DNA of 64,000 bases from Rhizobium laguerreae (GCF_002008165.1 NZ_MRDM01000011.1:248001-312000), one strand, 5' to 3'; positions 1 through 9,889 are shown, numbered from the stretch's first letter. Numbers and translations: made by a program. The notes: generated by a model not told the origin, from the sequence alone.

Positions 1-2431
1 CGTCCTCATCGTCATCGGCGGTAATCGCGTCGAGATATTGCGGCGAGCCCTGGGTCTTCAGGTAGGAGACGATCTCTTCCACCTCGACATCAGAAACGAA
101 CGGGCCGTGCACGCGCTGGATACGCCCGCCACCCGCCATGTAGAGCATGTCGCCCATGCCGAGCAGCTGTTCGGCACCCTGTTCGCCGAGAATGGTGCGG
201 CTGTCGATCTTCGAAGTCACCTGGAAGGAGATGCGCGTCGGGAAGTTTGCCTTGATCGTGCCGGTGATGACGTCGACCGACGGACGCTGTGTCGCCATGA
301 TCACGTGGATGCCGGCGGCACGCGCCATCTGCGCCAGACGCTGGACGGCGCCTTCGATGTCTTTGCCGGCGACCATCATCAGGTCGGCCATCTCGTCGAT
401 GATCACGACGATATAGGGCATCGGCCGCAGATCGAATTCTTCGGTCTCGTACATCGCCTCGCCGGTATGGCGGTCGAATCCGGTCTGCACCGTGCGCGAG
501 ATCGCCTCGCCCTTCGACAGCGCCTGCTCGACGCGGGTGTTGAAGCCATCGATGTTGCGCACACCGATCTTCGACATCTTCTTGTAGCGCTCTTCCATCT
601 CGCGCACGGTCCATTTGAGCGCGACGACGGCCTTCTTCGGATCGGTGACGACAGGCGAAAGCAGGTGCGGGATGCCGTCATAGACGGAGAGTTCCAGCAT
701 CTTCGGGTCGATCATGATCAGCCGGCACTGTTCCGGCGTCATGCGGTAGAGCAGCGACAGGATCATCGTGTTGATGGCGACCGACTTGCCGGAACCGGTG
801 GTGCCGGCGACGAGCAGATGCGGCATCTTGGCGAGATCGGCGATCACGGCTTCGCCGCCGATCGTTTTGCCGAGCGCCATGGCGAGCTTCGCCTTGCTGC
901 CTTCGAAATCTCGGGAGGCGATGAGTTCACGCAGATAGACGGTCTCGCGCGTCTGGTTCGGCAATTCGATGCCGATCGCGTTGCGGCCGGGCACGACGGC
1001 CACGCGGGCGGCAATCGCGCTCATCGAGCGGGCGATATCGTCGGCAAGGCCGATGACGCGTGACGACTTGATGCCAGGCGCCGGCTCCAGTTCGTAGAGC
1101 GTGACGACGGGACCGGGACGGACATGGATGATCTCGCCCTTGACGCCGAAATCCTCAAGCACGCCTTCGAGCATGCGGGCGTTCTGTTCCAGCGCATCGG
1201 CCGAAAGCGTGGAGTCGCGCACGACATTCTTCGGTTCGGCGAGCAGATGCATCGAGGGAAGCTGGAAACCCTCGGGACGGATGAACGAGCCCTGCGCCTC
1301 TCGCTCGATGCGGGCGCTGGGCTTCGGACGTGCGACGACGGGGACGACGCGCGGTTCCGGCTTGCCGGCCGCCTTTGCCGGTGCTCGGATCATCCAGTCG
1401 TCGTCATCGTCGTCGGGCAGGATATCGGCCGGGCGCGGCGGCATGTCGTTATCGAAGGGCAGGTCGTCGTCATTGTCATCGTCGTCATCGACAGACAGCG
1501 ACGGTGCGGAGACGATGCGCCGGGGCGAAGCCATCCTTGCTCCCATCGATGGTTCCATCGACGGCTCCATGCGCTCGCCGCGGACGGTCGGCGCCTTGGC
1601 GCGCACCGGTTCGTTCAGCGTGCCGAACTCGTCATCGTTGAAATCATAAGGTGATTCGTAATCGCCCTGGCGCCGCTTGCGCGGCCCCATGCCGAACAGC
1701 CGACGCAGCCGGCCCTGGCTCATGTACCAGGCATGCGTCACGGCACCGCTGAGAGCGACCCAGCGGGACTCGTCTTCCTCCTCGTCCTCGTCTCCGACGA
1801 CGCGGGCCTTGCTGCGCGTATCGACGTAGTCTTCCTCGATCTCCTCGTCGGCGTCGCTGCGGCCGACAAGGCCTGATGCAAACAGCATCAGCCAGGCGGT
1901 CGGTGCGGCGAAGATGCAGCCGACGACCATGGCGAAGGTGCCCGTCGGATAGGCGCCGACGAAGAGTGCGGGAAAACGCAGGATCATGTCGCCGATGACA
2001 CCGCCGATGCCGTTCGGGATCGGCCAGGTGAGCGGCGGCGGAAAGCAGCCGAGGACGGCGCAGGAAAGCACCGAACCGCCGAACCAGGCGCCGGCACGGG
2101 CAGGAATACGGCTGAAGCGGCGGCCCGAGATCAGCGTCAGCGCCCAGGCGACGATCGGCAGCATCGAAACGACGCTGGCAAGCCCGAGGAACTGCATGAC
2201 GATATCGGCAAAGGCAGCACCGCTGTAGCCGAGAATATTCGTCGGCAGGTTGGCGGTCGCGTAGGAATAGCTCGGATCCGCAACATTCCATGTCGCCAGC
2301 GCCGCGACGCAGAACGCCAGTAGCAGAAAGATCGCAAAGCCGATGAGCGCCTGGATCTGCCGCAGCATGAATGCCGAGAAGGAGAACCGATCCGGACGGC
2401 CATCCATTGCCGGCGACGTGCTTCTTGCCAT
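1..2431 (-). CDS. ftsK: DNA translocase FtsK (C-terminal end outside window)
   Basis: FtsK is the septum-anchored hexameric motor that pumps chromosome ends during division and activates XerCD at dif. About 810 codons are visible, and the reading frame is still open at base 1, so the end of the motor and the gamma DNA-reading domain lie outside. The N-terminal 190 residues carry four to five hydrophobic membrane segments. An acidic, low-complexity linker rich in Asp and Pro follows (about 200-370). The RecA-like motor contains Walker [11 protein letters not shown] near residue 543 and Walker [12 protein letters not shown]. The start ATG at 2431 gives [11 protein letters not shown]; no closer in-frame alternative fits the membrane domain. 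Identification is secure. Confidence 0.97.
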   Translation of the reverse strand, partial: MARSTSPAMDGRPDRFSFSAFMLRQIQALIGFAIFLLLAFCVAALATWNVADPSYSYATANLPTNILGYSGAAFADIVMQFLGLASVVSMLPIVAWALTLISGRRFSRIPARAGAWFGGSVLSCAVLGCFPPPLTWPIPNGIGGVIGDMILRFPALFVGAYPTGTFAMVVGCIFAAPTAWLMLFASGLVGRSDADEEIEEDYVDTRSKARVVGDEDEEEDESRWVALSGAVTHAWYMSQGRLRRLFGMGPRKRRQGDYESPYDFNDDEFGTLNEPVRAKAPTVRGERMEPSMEPSMGARMASPRRIVSAPSLSVDDDDDNDDDLPFDNDMPPRPADILPDDDDDDWMIRAPAKAAGKPEPRVVPVVARPKPSARIEREAQGSFIRPEGFQLPSMHLLAEPKNVVRDSTLSADALEQNARMLEGVLEDFGVKGEIIHVRPGPVVTLYELEPAPGIKSSRVIGLADDIARSMSAIAARVAVVPGRNAIGIELPNQTRETVYLRELIASRDFEGSKAKLAMALGKTIGGEAVIADLAKMPHLLVAGTTGSGKSVAINTMILSLLYRMTPEQCRLIMIDPKMLELSVYDGIPHLLSPVVTDPKKAVVALKWTVREMEERYKKMSKIGVRNIDGFNTRVEQALSKGEAISRTVQTGFDRHTGEAMYETEEFDLRPMPYIVVIIDEMADLMMVAGKDIEGAVQRLAQMARAAGIHVIMATQRPSVDVITGTIKANFPTRISFQVTSKIDSRTILGEQGAEQLLGMGDMLYMAGGGRIQRVHGPFVSDVEVEEIVSYLKTQGSPQYLDAITADDDED

Positions 2432-2573
2432 GTGTCTAACCCGTCCAATGCCTGAGGACACGCGAATCGCTGAAGCTTCGCCGTGCCAAAATGCGTCCGT
2501 TCTACCTAATCAGAGCCGGGTTAAAGCGATGTTAACCATGCATGGCTGGACGACAATTCCGGACAGGGAAATG

Positions 2574-2603
2574 AAAAAGGCCCGAACCTTGAAAGGTCCG
2601 GGC
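2574..2603 (-). terminator. Rho-independent terminator after glnK-amtB
   Basis: Read on the minus strand, an 11-bp stem (GCCCGGACCTT pairing with AGGTTCGGGC) with a three-base loop is followed by CTTTTTC. It lies about 80 bases past the amtB stop. A second GC-rich hairpin without a T tract (2646-2670, GCGGCGCCC arms) sits between them. Together they would end the glnK-amtB transcript before ftsK. Confidence 0.8.
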
Positions 2604-2681
2604 GAAATGCGGTCTATGGTTAGATAGGCCGCGACGGGCTGTGAAGCGGCGCCCTTTTGCCGGGCGCCGCAAACCCTGTGA

Positions 2682-4109
2682 TCAGGAAGAGTGGTAGGCA
2701 GCTTCGCCGTGGGTCGAAAGGTCGAGACCTTCGCGTTCGGCTTCGACGGTCACCCGCAGGCCGATGACGACGTCGACGATCTTGTAGAGGATCGCCGAAC
2801 CGATACCGGACCACAGCAGCGTCGTCAGGACGCCCTTGGCCTGGTTCCAGACCTGGGTTGCCGTGCCGGCATAGGAGGCCGCGAAATCGGCTGTGGAGTA
2901 GTCGACGATGCCTGCACCGCCGAGTGCCGGGTTGACGAGGATACCGGTGCCGAGAGCGCCGATGATGCCGCCGACGCAATGGACGCCGAAGACATCGAGG
3001 CTGTCGTCGTAGTTGAACTTGTTTTTCACGACGTCAACGAAGAAGTAGCAGGCCGGCGAAACGAGGAGGCCGAGAACGATCGAGCCCATCGGGCCGGCAA
3101 AGCCTGCCGCCGGGGTGATGGCGACGAGACCGGCAACCGCGCCGGAAGCGCCACCGAGCATGGAGGCCTTGCCGCGGGTGAGGGTTTCGACGATGCACCA
3201 GGACACAGCGGCGGCCGCCGCTGCGACGAAGGTGTTGATCATGGCGAGAGAAGCGTAGGCATTGGCTTCGAGGTTGGAGCCGGCATTGAAGCCGAACCAG
3301 CCGACCCAGAGCAGCGAGGCTCCGACCATGGTCAGCGTCATCGAATGCGGAGCCATGATTTCCTTCTTATAGCCCGTGCGCTTGCCGAGCATGATGGCGC
3401 CGACGAGGCCCGCGATACCGGCATTGATGTGAACGACCGTGCCGCCGGCGAAGTCGATTGCGCCGTAGGAGAAGATCAGGCCGGCCGGCGAGGTGTAGGA
3501 GCTCGGACCGCCCCAGAACCAGACCATGTGCGCCATCGGGAAGTAGATGAAGGTGACCCAGAGCACGACGAAGAGTATGACGGCCGAGAACTTGATGCGC
3601 TCGGCGAACGCGCCGACGATCAGGCCGGGCGTGATGCAGGCAAACGTCATCTGGAACACGATGAAGGTGTATTCCGGAATGGCGACGCCCTTCGAGAAGG
3701 TTTCTACGAGCGACGAGGTGTTGACGCCGGCAAGGAAGGCCTTGGAGAAGCCGCCGACGAAGCTGTTCAGCGAACCGCCGTCGGTGAAGGCGAGCGAATA
3801 GCCGTAGGTCACCCAGATCAGCGCCACGACGGCCGTGATCATGAAGACCTGCATCAGCACCGAGAGCATGTTCTTGGCGCGCACGAGACCGCCGTAGAAA
3901 AGCGCAAGGCCGGGGATGGTCATCAGCAGGACAAGCGCCGAGGAGACGAGCATCCAGGTATTATCACCCTTATCCATCGTGAGAGCAGGAGCAGCAGCGG
4001 CAGTGGCGGCTGGCGCAGCCTCCTGCGCGAAAGCGACGGCCGGCGCGAGAAGCGCGGCCGAAGCTGCGCAAATCCGCGCAAAGGTGGAAGAAAACTTCGA
4101 AATTGACAT
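2682..4109 (-). CDS. amtB: Ammonium transporter AmtB
   Basis: Amt/Rh family channel that brings ammonium (as NH3 plus proton) through the inner membrane. The 475-residue product begins with a cleavable-looking signal sequence (residues 1-28, ending VAFAQ), as in other Amt proteins, followed by about eleven hydrophobic helices. Family landmarks are visible: FYGGLVRAKN near residue 72, FPMAHMVWFWGG with the first pore histidine, and GVHCVGGIIGALGTG with the second. It lies 27 bases behind glnK, the usual arrangement in which the PII protein GlnK plugs AmtB when nitrogen is plentiful. Expression should follow the sigma-54 promoter ahead of glnK. Confidence 0.97.
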   Translation of the reverse strand: MSISKFSSTFARICAASAALLAPAVAFAQEAAPAATAAAAPALTMDKGDNTWMLVSSALVLLMTIPGLALFYGGLVRAKNMLSVLMQVFMITAVVALIWVTYGYSLAFTDGGSLNSFVGGFSKAFLAGVNTSSLVETFSKGVAIPEYTFIVFQMTFACITPGLIVGAFAERIKFSAVILFVVLWVTFIYFPMAHMVWFWGGPSSYTSPAGLIFSYGAIDFAGGTVVHINAGIAGLVGAIMLGKRTGYKKEIMAPHSMTLTMVGASLLWVGWFGFNAGSNLEANAYASLAMINTFVAAAAAAVSWCIVETLTRGKASMLGGASGAVAGLVAITPAAGFAGPMGSIVLGLLVSPACYFFVDVVKNKFNYDDSLDVFGVHCVGGIIGALGTGILVNPALGGAGIVDYSTADFAASYAGTATQVWNQAKGVLTTLLWSGIGSAILYKIVDVVIGLRVTVEAEREGLDLSTHGEAAYHSS

Positions 4110-4136
4110 TGGAAAAAGCTCCTTGATCTGCCGTTC

Positions 4137-4493
<357 letters not shown>

Positions 4494-4560
4494 TTATCCT
4501 CGGCGCGGAGCCGACTCTCCTTGCCGCTGACATTCCTGAACAGCGACCGGCCAATACACA

Positions 4561-4577
4561 TTCAAGGGACGTGCCAG
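4561..4577 (-). promoter_or_regulatory. Sigma-54 (RpoN) promoter of glnK-amtB
   Basis: The minus strand reads CTGGCACGTCCCTTGAA. This matches the -24/-12 consensus TGGCACG-N4-TTGCW except A for C in the -12 dinucleotide, with the required spacing of ten bases between GG and the -12 G. Predicted transcription start is near 4551, giving a leader of about 75 bases. RpoN control of glnK-amtB under nitrogen limitation is well established in proteobacteria. Confidence 0.75.
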
Positions 4578-4660
4578 ATTCGAAGCAAGACGTAAGTTAT
4601 TGAAAAGTAAAGGTTATAATAAAGAGTGCCAATAAACAGGCAAATGATTGGCCAATAAGC

Positions 4661-4675
4661 GCACAAATAACGCGC
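4661..4675 (-). promoter_or_regulatory. Candidate NtrC enhancer site
   Basis: The minus strand reads GCGC-GTTATTT-GTGC, one base from the NtrC half-site pattern GCAC-N7-GTGC. It lies about 85 bases upstream of the -24 element, a normal enhancer distance, in an AT-rich stretch between glnK and tesB. Single imperfect site, so tentative. Confidence 0.4.
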
Positions 4676-4698
4676 AAATTTATAAAGTTGCACATTAT

Positions 4699-5583
4699 TT
4701 ATTCATTTGCCTTTTTCCGAATCAGGCCTTCCTGCGCGACCGATGCAATCAGGCTACCGGATCGTGTAAATAGGCTACCCCGGGTTAATCCTCTGGCGCC
4801 TGAAGCCGACGGACTGTCCTGCGTATAAAGCAGCCAGTCGTCGAGTTTGCAGGGTCTGTGGAACCACATCGAGTGATCGAGGCTCGCCACCTGCAGGCTC
4901 TGGTCGAAGATGGACGTTCCGTGCGCATAGAGCGACGTATCGAGCAGCGTCATGTCCGAAAGATAGGCAAGCACCGCCGCCTGATAGAGCCGGTCGTCGG
5001 GAACCGGGCCGGTGGCGCGCACCCAGACATCCTGTTTGGGATCGAGCTTCCTGTCGGAAAAATAATGCGTCAGCGAGACGGGGCGGATCTCGATCGGCCG
5101 CTCACGCTGCCAGTATTTTCGGATCGCTTCCGGCGCGTGCGCCAGATACTGTTCCTTGATCTGCTGCTCGCCGAGCAGCGCCTCCGGCATCTCGACCTCG
5201 GGCATCGCGATCTGGTGCTCGAAGCCCGGCTCCTCCACCTGGAAGGAGGCCGACAGCGCGAAGATCGCCTTGCCGTGCTGGATGGCGACGACGCGCCGCG
5301 TGTTGAAGCTCGATCCGTCGCGGATGCGCTCCGCCTGGTAGATGGTCGGCACCGAGGGATCGCCGGGACGCATGAAATAAGCATGCAGCGAATGGACGAA
5401 ACGCTCGCTGTCGATGGTCCGCTGCGCCGCCATCAGCGCCTGGCCGATCACCTGGCCGCCGAAGACCCGCTGCCAGCCGACCTTGGGGCTGCGGCCGCGG
5501 AAGATATCGACCTCGATCGGCTCGAGGTCGAGCGTCGAAAGCAGCGTCTCCATCGCCGAAGGCCCTGATGTCTCGCCCGTCAT
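4699..5583 (-). CDS. tesB: Acyl-CoA thioesterase II (TesB)
   Basis: Double-hotdog thioesterase that hydrolyses medium- and long-chain acyl-CoAs in the cytoplasm. From MTGETSGPSAMETLL the product is 294 residues, close to the 286 of E. coli TesB. Recognisable segments are VFGGQVIGQALMAAQ and HSLHAYFMRPGD in the first hotdog, and YLSDMTLLDTSLYAHG with ASLDHSMWFHRP in the second. The start at 5583 was chosen because GGGAGA lies seven bases before it; the ATG at 5589 is too close to that sequence, and the longer frame runs into the divergent promoter region of the next gene. Monocistronic, divergent from the UbiH-like gene. Confidence 0.93.
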   Translation of the reverse strand: MTGETSGPSAMETLLSTLDLEPIEVDIFRGRSPKVGWQRVFGGQVIGQALMAAQRTIDSERFVHSLHAYFMRPGDPSVPTIYQAERIRDGSSFNTRRVVAIQHGKAIFALSASFQVEEPGFEHQIAMPEVEMPEALLGEQQIKEQYLAHAPEAIRKYWQRERPIEIRPVSLTHYFSDRKLDPKQDVWVRATGPVPDDRLYQAAVLAYLSDMTLLDTSLYAHGTSIFDQSLQVASLDHSMWFHRPCKLDDWLLYTQDSPSASGARGLTRGSLFTRSGSLIASVAQEGLIRKKANE

Positions 5584-5666
5584 TTCCATGTCTCCCAGCG
5601 GTAGGAAGTGAAGTTGCGATGATCTATATAGGTCACATCTGAGGCACAAGGTACGGGAGCGGCGCG

Positions 5667-6881
5667 ATGCTGGATATGCTGGTTGTGGGCGGGGGTTATG
5701 TCGGCCTTTCCGCCGCTGTCGCGGTCAAACAGGCAGCACCCCACCTGAATGTCGCCGTTGTCGAGGCGGCCCCCGAACATGTCTGGAAAAACGATACGCG
5801 CGCTTCCGCCATCATCGCGGCGGCAGCGAAGATGCTCGAAGTCTTCGGCATCTGGAAGGAGATCGAGCCGGAGGCCCAGCCGATCACCAAGATGATCGTC
5901 ACCGACTCCAAGACCTCCGATCCGGTGCGTCCGGTATTTCTGACCTTCGACGGCGAAGTGGCCGACGGCCGGCCGTTCGCCCACATGATCCCGAATGTCG
6001 CGATGGTCGCCGCCCTGCGCGGCGCCTGCGAACGGCTCGGCATCGACATCCGCCACGGGCTTGGCGCGACGGAGCTGAAGACCCACGACACCCATGCCAC
6101 CGTCACGCTCTCGGACGGCAGCGCGCTGGAAACCCGGCTGCTGGTTGCCTGCGACGGCGTGCGCTCGACGTTGCGCGATCTCGCCGGCATCAGGACCGTC
6201 ACCTGGGACTACGGCCAGTCCGGCATCGTTGCGACGGTCGAGCATGAGCGGCCGCATGACGGCTGTGCCGAGGAACATTTTCTGCCGGCCGGCCCCTTCG
6301 CCATCCTGCCGCTCAAGAACAACCGCTCCTCGCTCGTCTGGACGGAGCGCACGCCGGATGCCAACCGGCTGGTCGCCGCCGACGACCTGATCTTCGAGGA
6401 AGAACTCGAGCGCCGCTTCGGCCACAAGCTTGGGAGCCTGAAAGTGATCGGCGACAAGCGTGCCTTCCCGCTCGGCCTGACGCTCGCCCGCGCCTTCGTC
6501 GCGCCGCGTTTCGCGCTGGCCGGCGACGCCGCCCACGGCATCCACCCGATTTCGGGTCAGGGGCTCAATCTCGGCTTCAAGGATGTGGCGGCACTTGCCG
6601 AAACCATCGTGGAGGCCGACCGCCTCGGCCTGGATATCGGCTCGATCAACATTCTCGAGCGCTACCAGACCTGGCGGCGCTTCGACACTTTCCGCATGGG
6701 GGTGACGACCGACGTGCTGAACCGGCTCTTCTCCAACGACGCGACGCCGATCCGCATCGCCCGCGACGTCGGCCTCGGCATCGTCGACCGGCTGCCGCGT
6801 CTCAAATCCTTCTTCATCGGCCAGGCGGCCGGAACGACGGCAAAGGACAATCCCCGCCTGCTTGCCGGAGAGACGATCTAA
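5667..6881 (+). CDS. ubiH: UbiH/UbiF/COQ6-family FAD monooxygenase
   Basis: Flavoprotein hydroxylase of the ubiquinone biosynthesis family, which adds ring hydroxyls using NAD(P)H, FAD and O2. The 404-residue product shows the FAD fold in order: the dinucleotide motif VVGGGYVGLSAA (residues 5-16), the RAS-A-aa conserved segment after it, the central CDGVRSTLR, and the C-terminal FAD motif ALAGDAAHGIHPISGQGLNLG. GGGAG eight bases before the ATG supports the start. The family is clear; which ring position it hydroxylates (UbiH, UbiF, UbiI or UbiL type) cannot be settled from sequence alone, so the symbol is the customary one in rhizobia. Confidence 0.88.
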   Translation: MLDMLVVGGGYVGLSAAVAVKQAAPHLNVAVVEAAPEHVWKNDTRASAIIAAAAKMLEVFGIWKEIEPEAQPITKMIVTDSKTSDPVRPVFLTFDGEVADGRPFAHMIPNVAMVAALRGACERLGIDIRHGLGATELKTHDTHATVTLSDGSALETRLLVACDGVRSTLRDLAGIRTVTWDYGQSGIVATVEHERPHDGCAEEHFLPAGPFAILPLKNNRSSLVWTERTPDANRLVAADDLIFEEELERRFGHKLGSLKVIGDKRAFPLGLTLARAFVAPRFALAGDAAHGIHPISGQGLNLGFKDVAALAETIVEADRLGLDIGSINILERYQTWRRFDTFRMGVTTDVLNRLFSNDATPIRIARDVGLGIVDRLPRLKSFFIGQAAGTTAKDNPRLLAGETI

Positions 6882-6919
6882 CCTTGTGTTTACCGCGTTT
6901 CCGGCAAAATCGCTTCGCA

Positions 6920-7108
6920 CTAATCGTCGAGGCGTCGGGCTTCGGACACCAGCATGATCGGAATGCCGTCGCGGATCGGATAGGCAAGCCGTGCCTTTTC
7001 CGAGACAAGTTCATTGTGCTCGCGATCATAGGAAAGCCGGCCCTTGGAGAGCGGGCAGACCAGCAGATCGAGCAGCTTGGGATCGACGCGGCTGAGTTTT
7101 TCGTCCAT
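6920..7108 (-). CDS. Trm112-like small protein
   Basis: A 62-residue member of the Trm112p-like family (the bacterial YcaR group). The pattern [15 protein letters not shown]...[13 protein letters not shown] is typical. In eukaryotes and archaea Trm112 is the obligate partner of several methyltransferases; the bacterial role is less clear. Only one cysteine of the usual zinc cluster remains (VCP), as in many alphaproteobacterial members. Nine bases separate it from the upstream LON-domain gene, so the two are probably cotranscribed. Confidence 0.9.
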   Translation of the reverse strand: MDEKLSRVDPKLLDLLVCPLSKGRLSYDREHNELVSEKARLAYPIRDGIPIMLVSEARRLDD

Positions 7109-7117
7109 GGCCGAAGT

Positions 7118-7789
7118 CTACTGCAGAACCGTGTCGGAGTCACCGAAGACGCGCGCCAGCACGATTTCGGTAATGGCGATCAACGTCTCAGCCCGCGTCT
7201 TCAGGTCGGGCGCTTCCAGCAGCGCCTGTTTTTCCGCCGGCCCGAAGGGCGACATCATCGCCAGCGAATTGACGAGCGTCAGATTGCTCGCCCGCTCGAC
7301 GCTCTCCCAGTCCGCCTCCAGTTTGTTGGCATCGAGATAGGCTTTGAAGGCGGTCAGAAGCGCTGCGCGGTCGACGGCCTCCTCCTCATTCTCGGCCGAG
7401 AGGTCGGCGATAAAAGGGGCGATACGGAAGGTGCGGAAGGGATCGCTGGTCGCTTTCTCCTCCAGTAGCCGGAAGCGGCAAACGCCGGTCAGCGATACGA
7501 TATAGCGCCCGTCGCCGGTCTCGGCGAAGGAGGTGATGCGGCCGAGGCAACCGACAGCAGCAAGGTTGGGCTCGCCGCCCTTGTCCTCATGTTCGCCGAG
7601 CGCCGGCTGCACCATGCCGATCAGCCGGTTTCCGGTCAGCGCGGCATCCAGCATCGCCAGATAGCGCGGCTCGAAAATGTTGAGGGGAAGCTGCCCGGCC
7701 GGCAGGAGGAGGGCGCCGGTCAGGGGAAAGACAGCAATCACATCAGGCAGATCGCCCGGCTTCAGGTATCTGGCATTCCCGACTTGCAT
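7118..7789 (-). CDS. LON peptidase substrate-binding domain protein
   Basis: Stand-alone LON N-terminal (PUA-like) domain protein of about 223 residues, without the AAA or protease parts of Lon. The domain begins IAVFPLTGALLLPAGQLPLNIFEPRYLAM and continues with GMVQP and the CLGRITSFAETGDGRYIVSLTGVCRF strand region. The start MQVGNARYLKPGD (7789) follows GGGACGG at a suitable distance; two further ATG codons up to 7819 are possible. Function is unknown, though such proteins are common beside the Trm112-like gene in rhizobia. Likely a two-gene operon. Confidence 0.88.
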   Translation of the reverse strand: MQVGNARYLKPGDLPDVIAVFPLTGALLLPAGQLPLNIFEPRYLAMLDAALTGNRLIGMVQPALGEHEDKGGEPNLAAVGCLGRITSFAETGDGRYIVSLTGVCRFRLLEEKATSDPFRTFRIAPFIADLSAENEEEAVDRAALLTAFKAYLDANKLEADWESVERASNLTLVNSLAMMSPFGPAEKQALLEAPDLKTRAETLIAITEIVLARVFGDSDTVLQ

Positions 7790-7879
7790 GAAACCGTCCC
7801 GCATTCTTGTAACGGGCATGCCCGTCTTGACGAGAATGTGGTGCCCTCGTCCGAAAACGCAAGGGCAGATGCTCGAAAC

Positions 7880-7919
7880 TTACAGCGCCGCGCGTCTTTT
7901 TAGACGCGCGGCGCTGTAA
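7880..7919. repeat. GC-rich perfect palindrome, dispersed repeat family 1
   Basis: Two 18-base arms (TTACAGCGCCGCGCGTCT and its exact complement) separated by a short T-rich loop. A shorter copy is at 55123-55153 and a half copy at 37431-37449. It lies just upstream of the LON-domain gene. The hairpin could stop transcription or be a RIME-type mobile repeat of Rhizobiaceae. Confidence 0.85.
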
Positions 7920-7931
7920 CACTTTGAATCG

Positions 7932-8013
7932 CTGCATAATTTAATCGCTAAATCGATTCCGATTTAACGAATTATGCAGTGGCGAATACCCGAAAATCGG
8001 AATCGATTTTCGG
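7932..8013. repeat. Palindromic repeat pair, dispersed family 2
   Basis: Two adjacent palindromes. The first (7932-7979) has arms CTGCATAATT / AATTATGCAG around a core containing AAATCGATTCCGATTT. The second (7990-8013) reads CCGAAAATCG...CGATTTTCGG. A related element with arms CTGCAAATTCCTCAA is at 56209-56250, and both are followed by GATTCAATG. No gene was seen in 7820-8079. Confidence 0.8.
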
Positions 8014-8079
8014 AAAAGATCACGCACGGATTCAATGCGATAGACCGTCCGTGACGTGTCCTGTCGGACGCGCGGCGCC

Positions 8080-9054
8080 CTACGAGAACAGCATCGCCGA
8101 AAGCTTGCGGCGCGCTGCGACCGTCGCCGGGTCCTTGAAGCCCCAGACCTCGAAGAACTGCAGCAGCTGGCGGCGGGCGCCGTCATCGTCGAAGGCACGG
8201 TCCTTGCGCATGACCAGCAGCAGATGGTCGGCCGCCTCGTCGCGCCGGCCTTCGACATTGCGGATCTTCGCAAGCTTGATCCGCGCCTCGTGGTCATCGG
8301 GATTGGCGGCCAGTTCACGCTCGAGCGCAACGGGGTCGCCGAGCTTGCGGGCTTCCTCGATCTGCTCGAGCTTCATCAGCACGGCCTGGATGCCGGCATC
8401 TTTTGCCAGCTCTTCCGGCAATTCTGTCAGTACTTCGCGCGCCCGCTGATGCTGGTTGGCGGCGATCATGCATTCGGCCATGCCGGCAAGCGCCTTGGCA
8501 TTCTCGGGATCGGCCTGCATCACGGCGCCATAGAGCTGAGCGGCCTCGTTGATATTGCCGGCGGCAAGCAGTTCCGCCGCCTCCGCAAGCACGGCTTCGA
8601 TTTCCGCCGCCTCGTCGGCGCCGGCCGGACCGGCGATACGGTCGATGAACTGCTGGATCTGGCTTTCCGGCACCGCGCCCATGAAACCGTCGGCAGGACG
8701 GCCGTTGACGAAGGCGATGACGGCGGGGATCGACTGGATGCCGAGCTGACCGGCGATCGACGGATGGTCGTCGATGTTCATCTTGACCAGCCGGACACGG
8801 CCTTTGGCTTCGTTGACCACCTTTTCCAATACCGGCGTCAGCTGCTTGCACGGACCGCACCAGGGCGCCCAGAAATCGACCAGCACCGGCTGGCTGCGCG
8901 ATGCCTCGATGACATCCTTGGAAAAATTCGCGGTCGTCGTCTCCGTGATGTAGCTGCCGGCCGCAGCCGCGGGTTCCGGCGTAGCACCGAAGCTTGTCGT
9001 CGCAGTCATCTGATTTCCGAAGGAACCGTTATAGGGGTTGTCGCTGCCGCTCAT
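8080..9054 (-). CDS. Thioredoxin with C-terminal TPR-like region (CnoX/YbbN family)
   Basis: Cytoplasmic thioredoxin-domain protein of 324 residues. A low-complexity N-terminal tail (about 1-35) precedes a thioredoxin fold with WCGPCK at residues 65-70 (active-site Cys66 and Cys69), then IQSIPAVIAFVNG with the cis-proline. The C-terminal half is alanine-rich helical tetratricopeptide-like sequence (about 165-324). The family includes E. coli CnoX, which protects chaperone clients from oxidation. The start MSGSDNPYNG follows GGGAG eight bases upstream. The longer frame to 9144 would run into a dispersed repeat and is rejected. Confidence 0.93.
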   Translation of the reverse strand: MSGSDNPYNGSFGNQMTATTSFGATPEPAAAAGSYITETTTANFSKDVIEASRSQPVLVDFWAPWCGPCKQLTPVLEKVVNEAKGRVRLVKMNIDDHPSIAGQLGIQSIPAVIAFVNGRPADGFMGAVPESQIQQFIDRIAGPAGADEAAEIEAVLAEAAELLAAGNINEAAQLYGAVMQADPENAKALAGMAECMIAANQHQRAREVLTELPEELAKDAGIQAVLMKLEQIEEARKLGDPVALERELAANPDDHEARIKLAKIRNVEGRRDEAADHLLLVMRKDRAFDDDGARRQLLQFFEVWGFKDPATVAARRKLSAMLFS

Positions 9055-9091
9055 AGGTATCTCCCGCCGCGCCGATCCTGCCGGCGTCTTT

Positions 9092-9200
9092 GCTAAAGCA
9101 TCTCGCGCAAAACTGTGGTGCGGTTTTGCGATAAAGACATGCACAAAACCAAAGACTAAAGCGCGGCAAGCGAATCTAAAAGATCGCGACGCGCTTTAGC
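9092..9200. repeat. RIME-type mosaic repeat, family 3, copy A
   Basis: About 109 bases running from CTAAAGCATCTCGCGCAAAA through GCGGTTTTGCGATAA to GATCGCGACGCGCTTTAG. It contains two hairpins. The complementary orientation occurs at 40793-40900 and 51199-51305 with strong similarity throughout. It lies between the ProXp-ala type gene and the thioredoxin gene, both on the minus strand. Confidence 0.85.
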
Positions 9201-9214
9201 GCTAAAATCGTATG

Positions 9215-9724
9215 TCAGGACGTCACTTTCAAGACAAGCGGCTTATGTCCCGTCGCTTCCATGAAACGGATGAGATCGCTGCCCGCAATCGATGTCGTCG
9301 CATCGTTGGATAGCGGATGGCAGTTGACGATCTCGTGCGCCATCAGCTCAGCATCGAGCACGAAGGTGACATTCTCGGCCGTATCGTTGATTGCGCCGAA
9401 CGCCGTCACCGAACCCGGAGCGACGCCGAGATACTCTATCAGCTTCTCCGGTCTGCCGAAGGAAACCCGGCCGGACCCGCCGATGGCATTATGCACCTGC
9501 TTGAGGTCGACGGCAGCATTTTCCTCCACGGTCAGCAGAAAATACCTGTCCTTCTTGTCTTTAACGAACAGGTTCTTGGTGTGGCCGCCGGGGATCTCGT
9601 CGCGCAGGGCGACCGATTCGGCGACAGTGAAGACCGGCGCATGGTCGACTGTCTTATGGGCGATGCCGAGCCCATCGAGAAAGGCAAACAATTCTTCTCT
9701 TGTCTTCGGGGCATTTTCGGACAT
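9215..9724 (-). CDS. Prolyl-tRNA editing-domain protein (ProXp-ala / YbaK family)
   Basis: Free-standing editing domain of the INS superfamily, 169 residues. Members of the ProXp-ala branch hydrolyse Ala-tRNA(Pro) made in error by prolyl-tRNA synthetase; this matters in alphaproteobacteria, whose ProRS lacks the internal editing domain. The key segment GGHTKNLFVKDKK carries the conserved lysine, and the loop SNDATTSI near the C-terminus matches the branch. MSENAPKTREELF was taken as the start; the upstream ATG at 9736 adds four residues and neither has a strong ribosome site. Assignment to ProXp-ala rather than another YbaK-like type is by motif impression. Confidence 0.85.
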   Translation of the reverse strand: MSENAPKTREELFAFLDGLGIAHKTVDHAPVFTVAESVALRDEIPGGHTKNLFVKDKKDRYFLLTVEENAAVDLKQVHNAIGGSGRVSFGRPEKLIEYLGVAPGSVTAFGAINDTAENVTFVLDAELMAHEIVNCHPLSNDATTSIAGSDLIRFMEATGHKPLVLKVTS

Positions 9725-9889
9725 GGGGCAATCCATTGGGCAGGAAGGGAAAAAAGCGAGGCGTCCTGATTAAGTCGGTCCACATCGTTTGGCAATCTTT
9801 GCGACCGACGCTTTGCCCCGCATTTGCGGCCTTTCCGCCGGGCGTCTGTGAACACCACAATTTTTCTTCGCCTCTCCGTCATTTCCCTG

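Noticed and set aside
2691..4106. Open frame of 471 codons opposite amtB
   Set aside because: Shadow of amtB codon usage: charged, repetitive, no ribosome site, and amtB is unmistakable.
7880..7919. Ordinary terminator of the thioredoxin gene
   Set aside because: The arms are unusually long and perfect, lack a T tract outside the loop, and recur at 55123-55153, so it is listed as a repeat.
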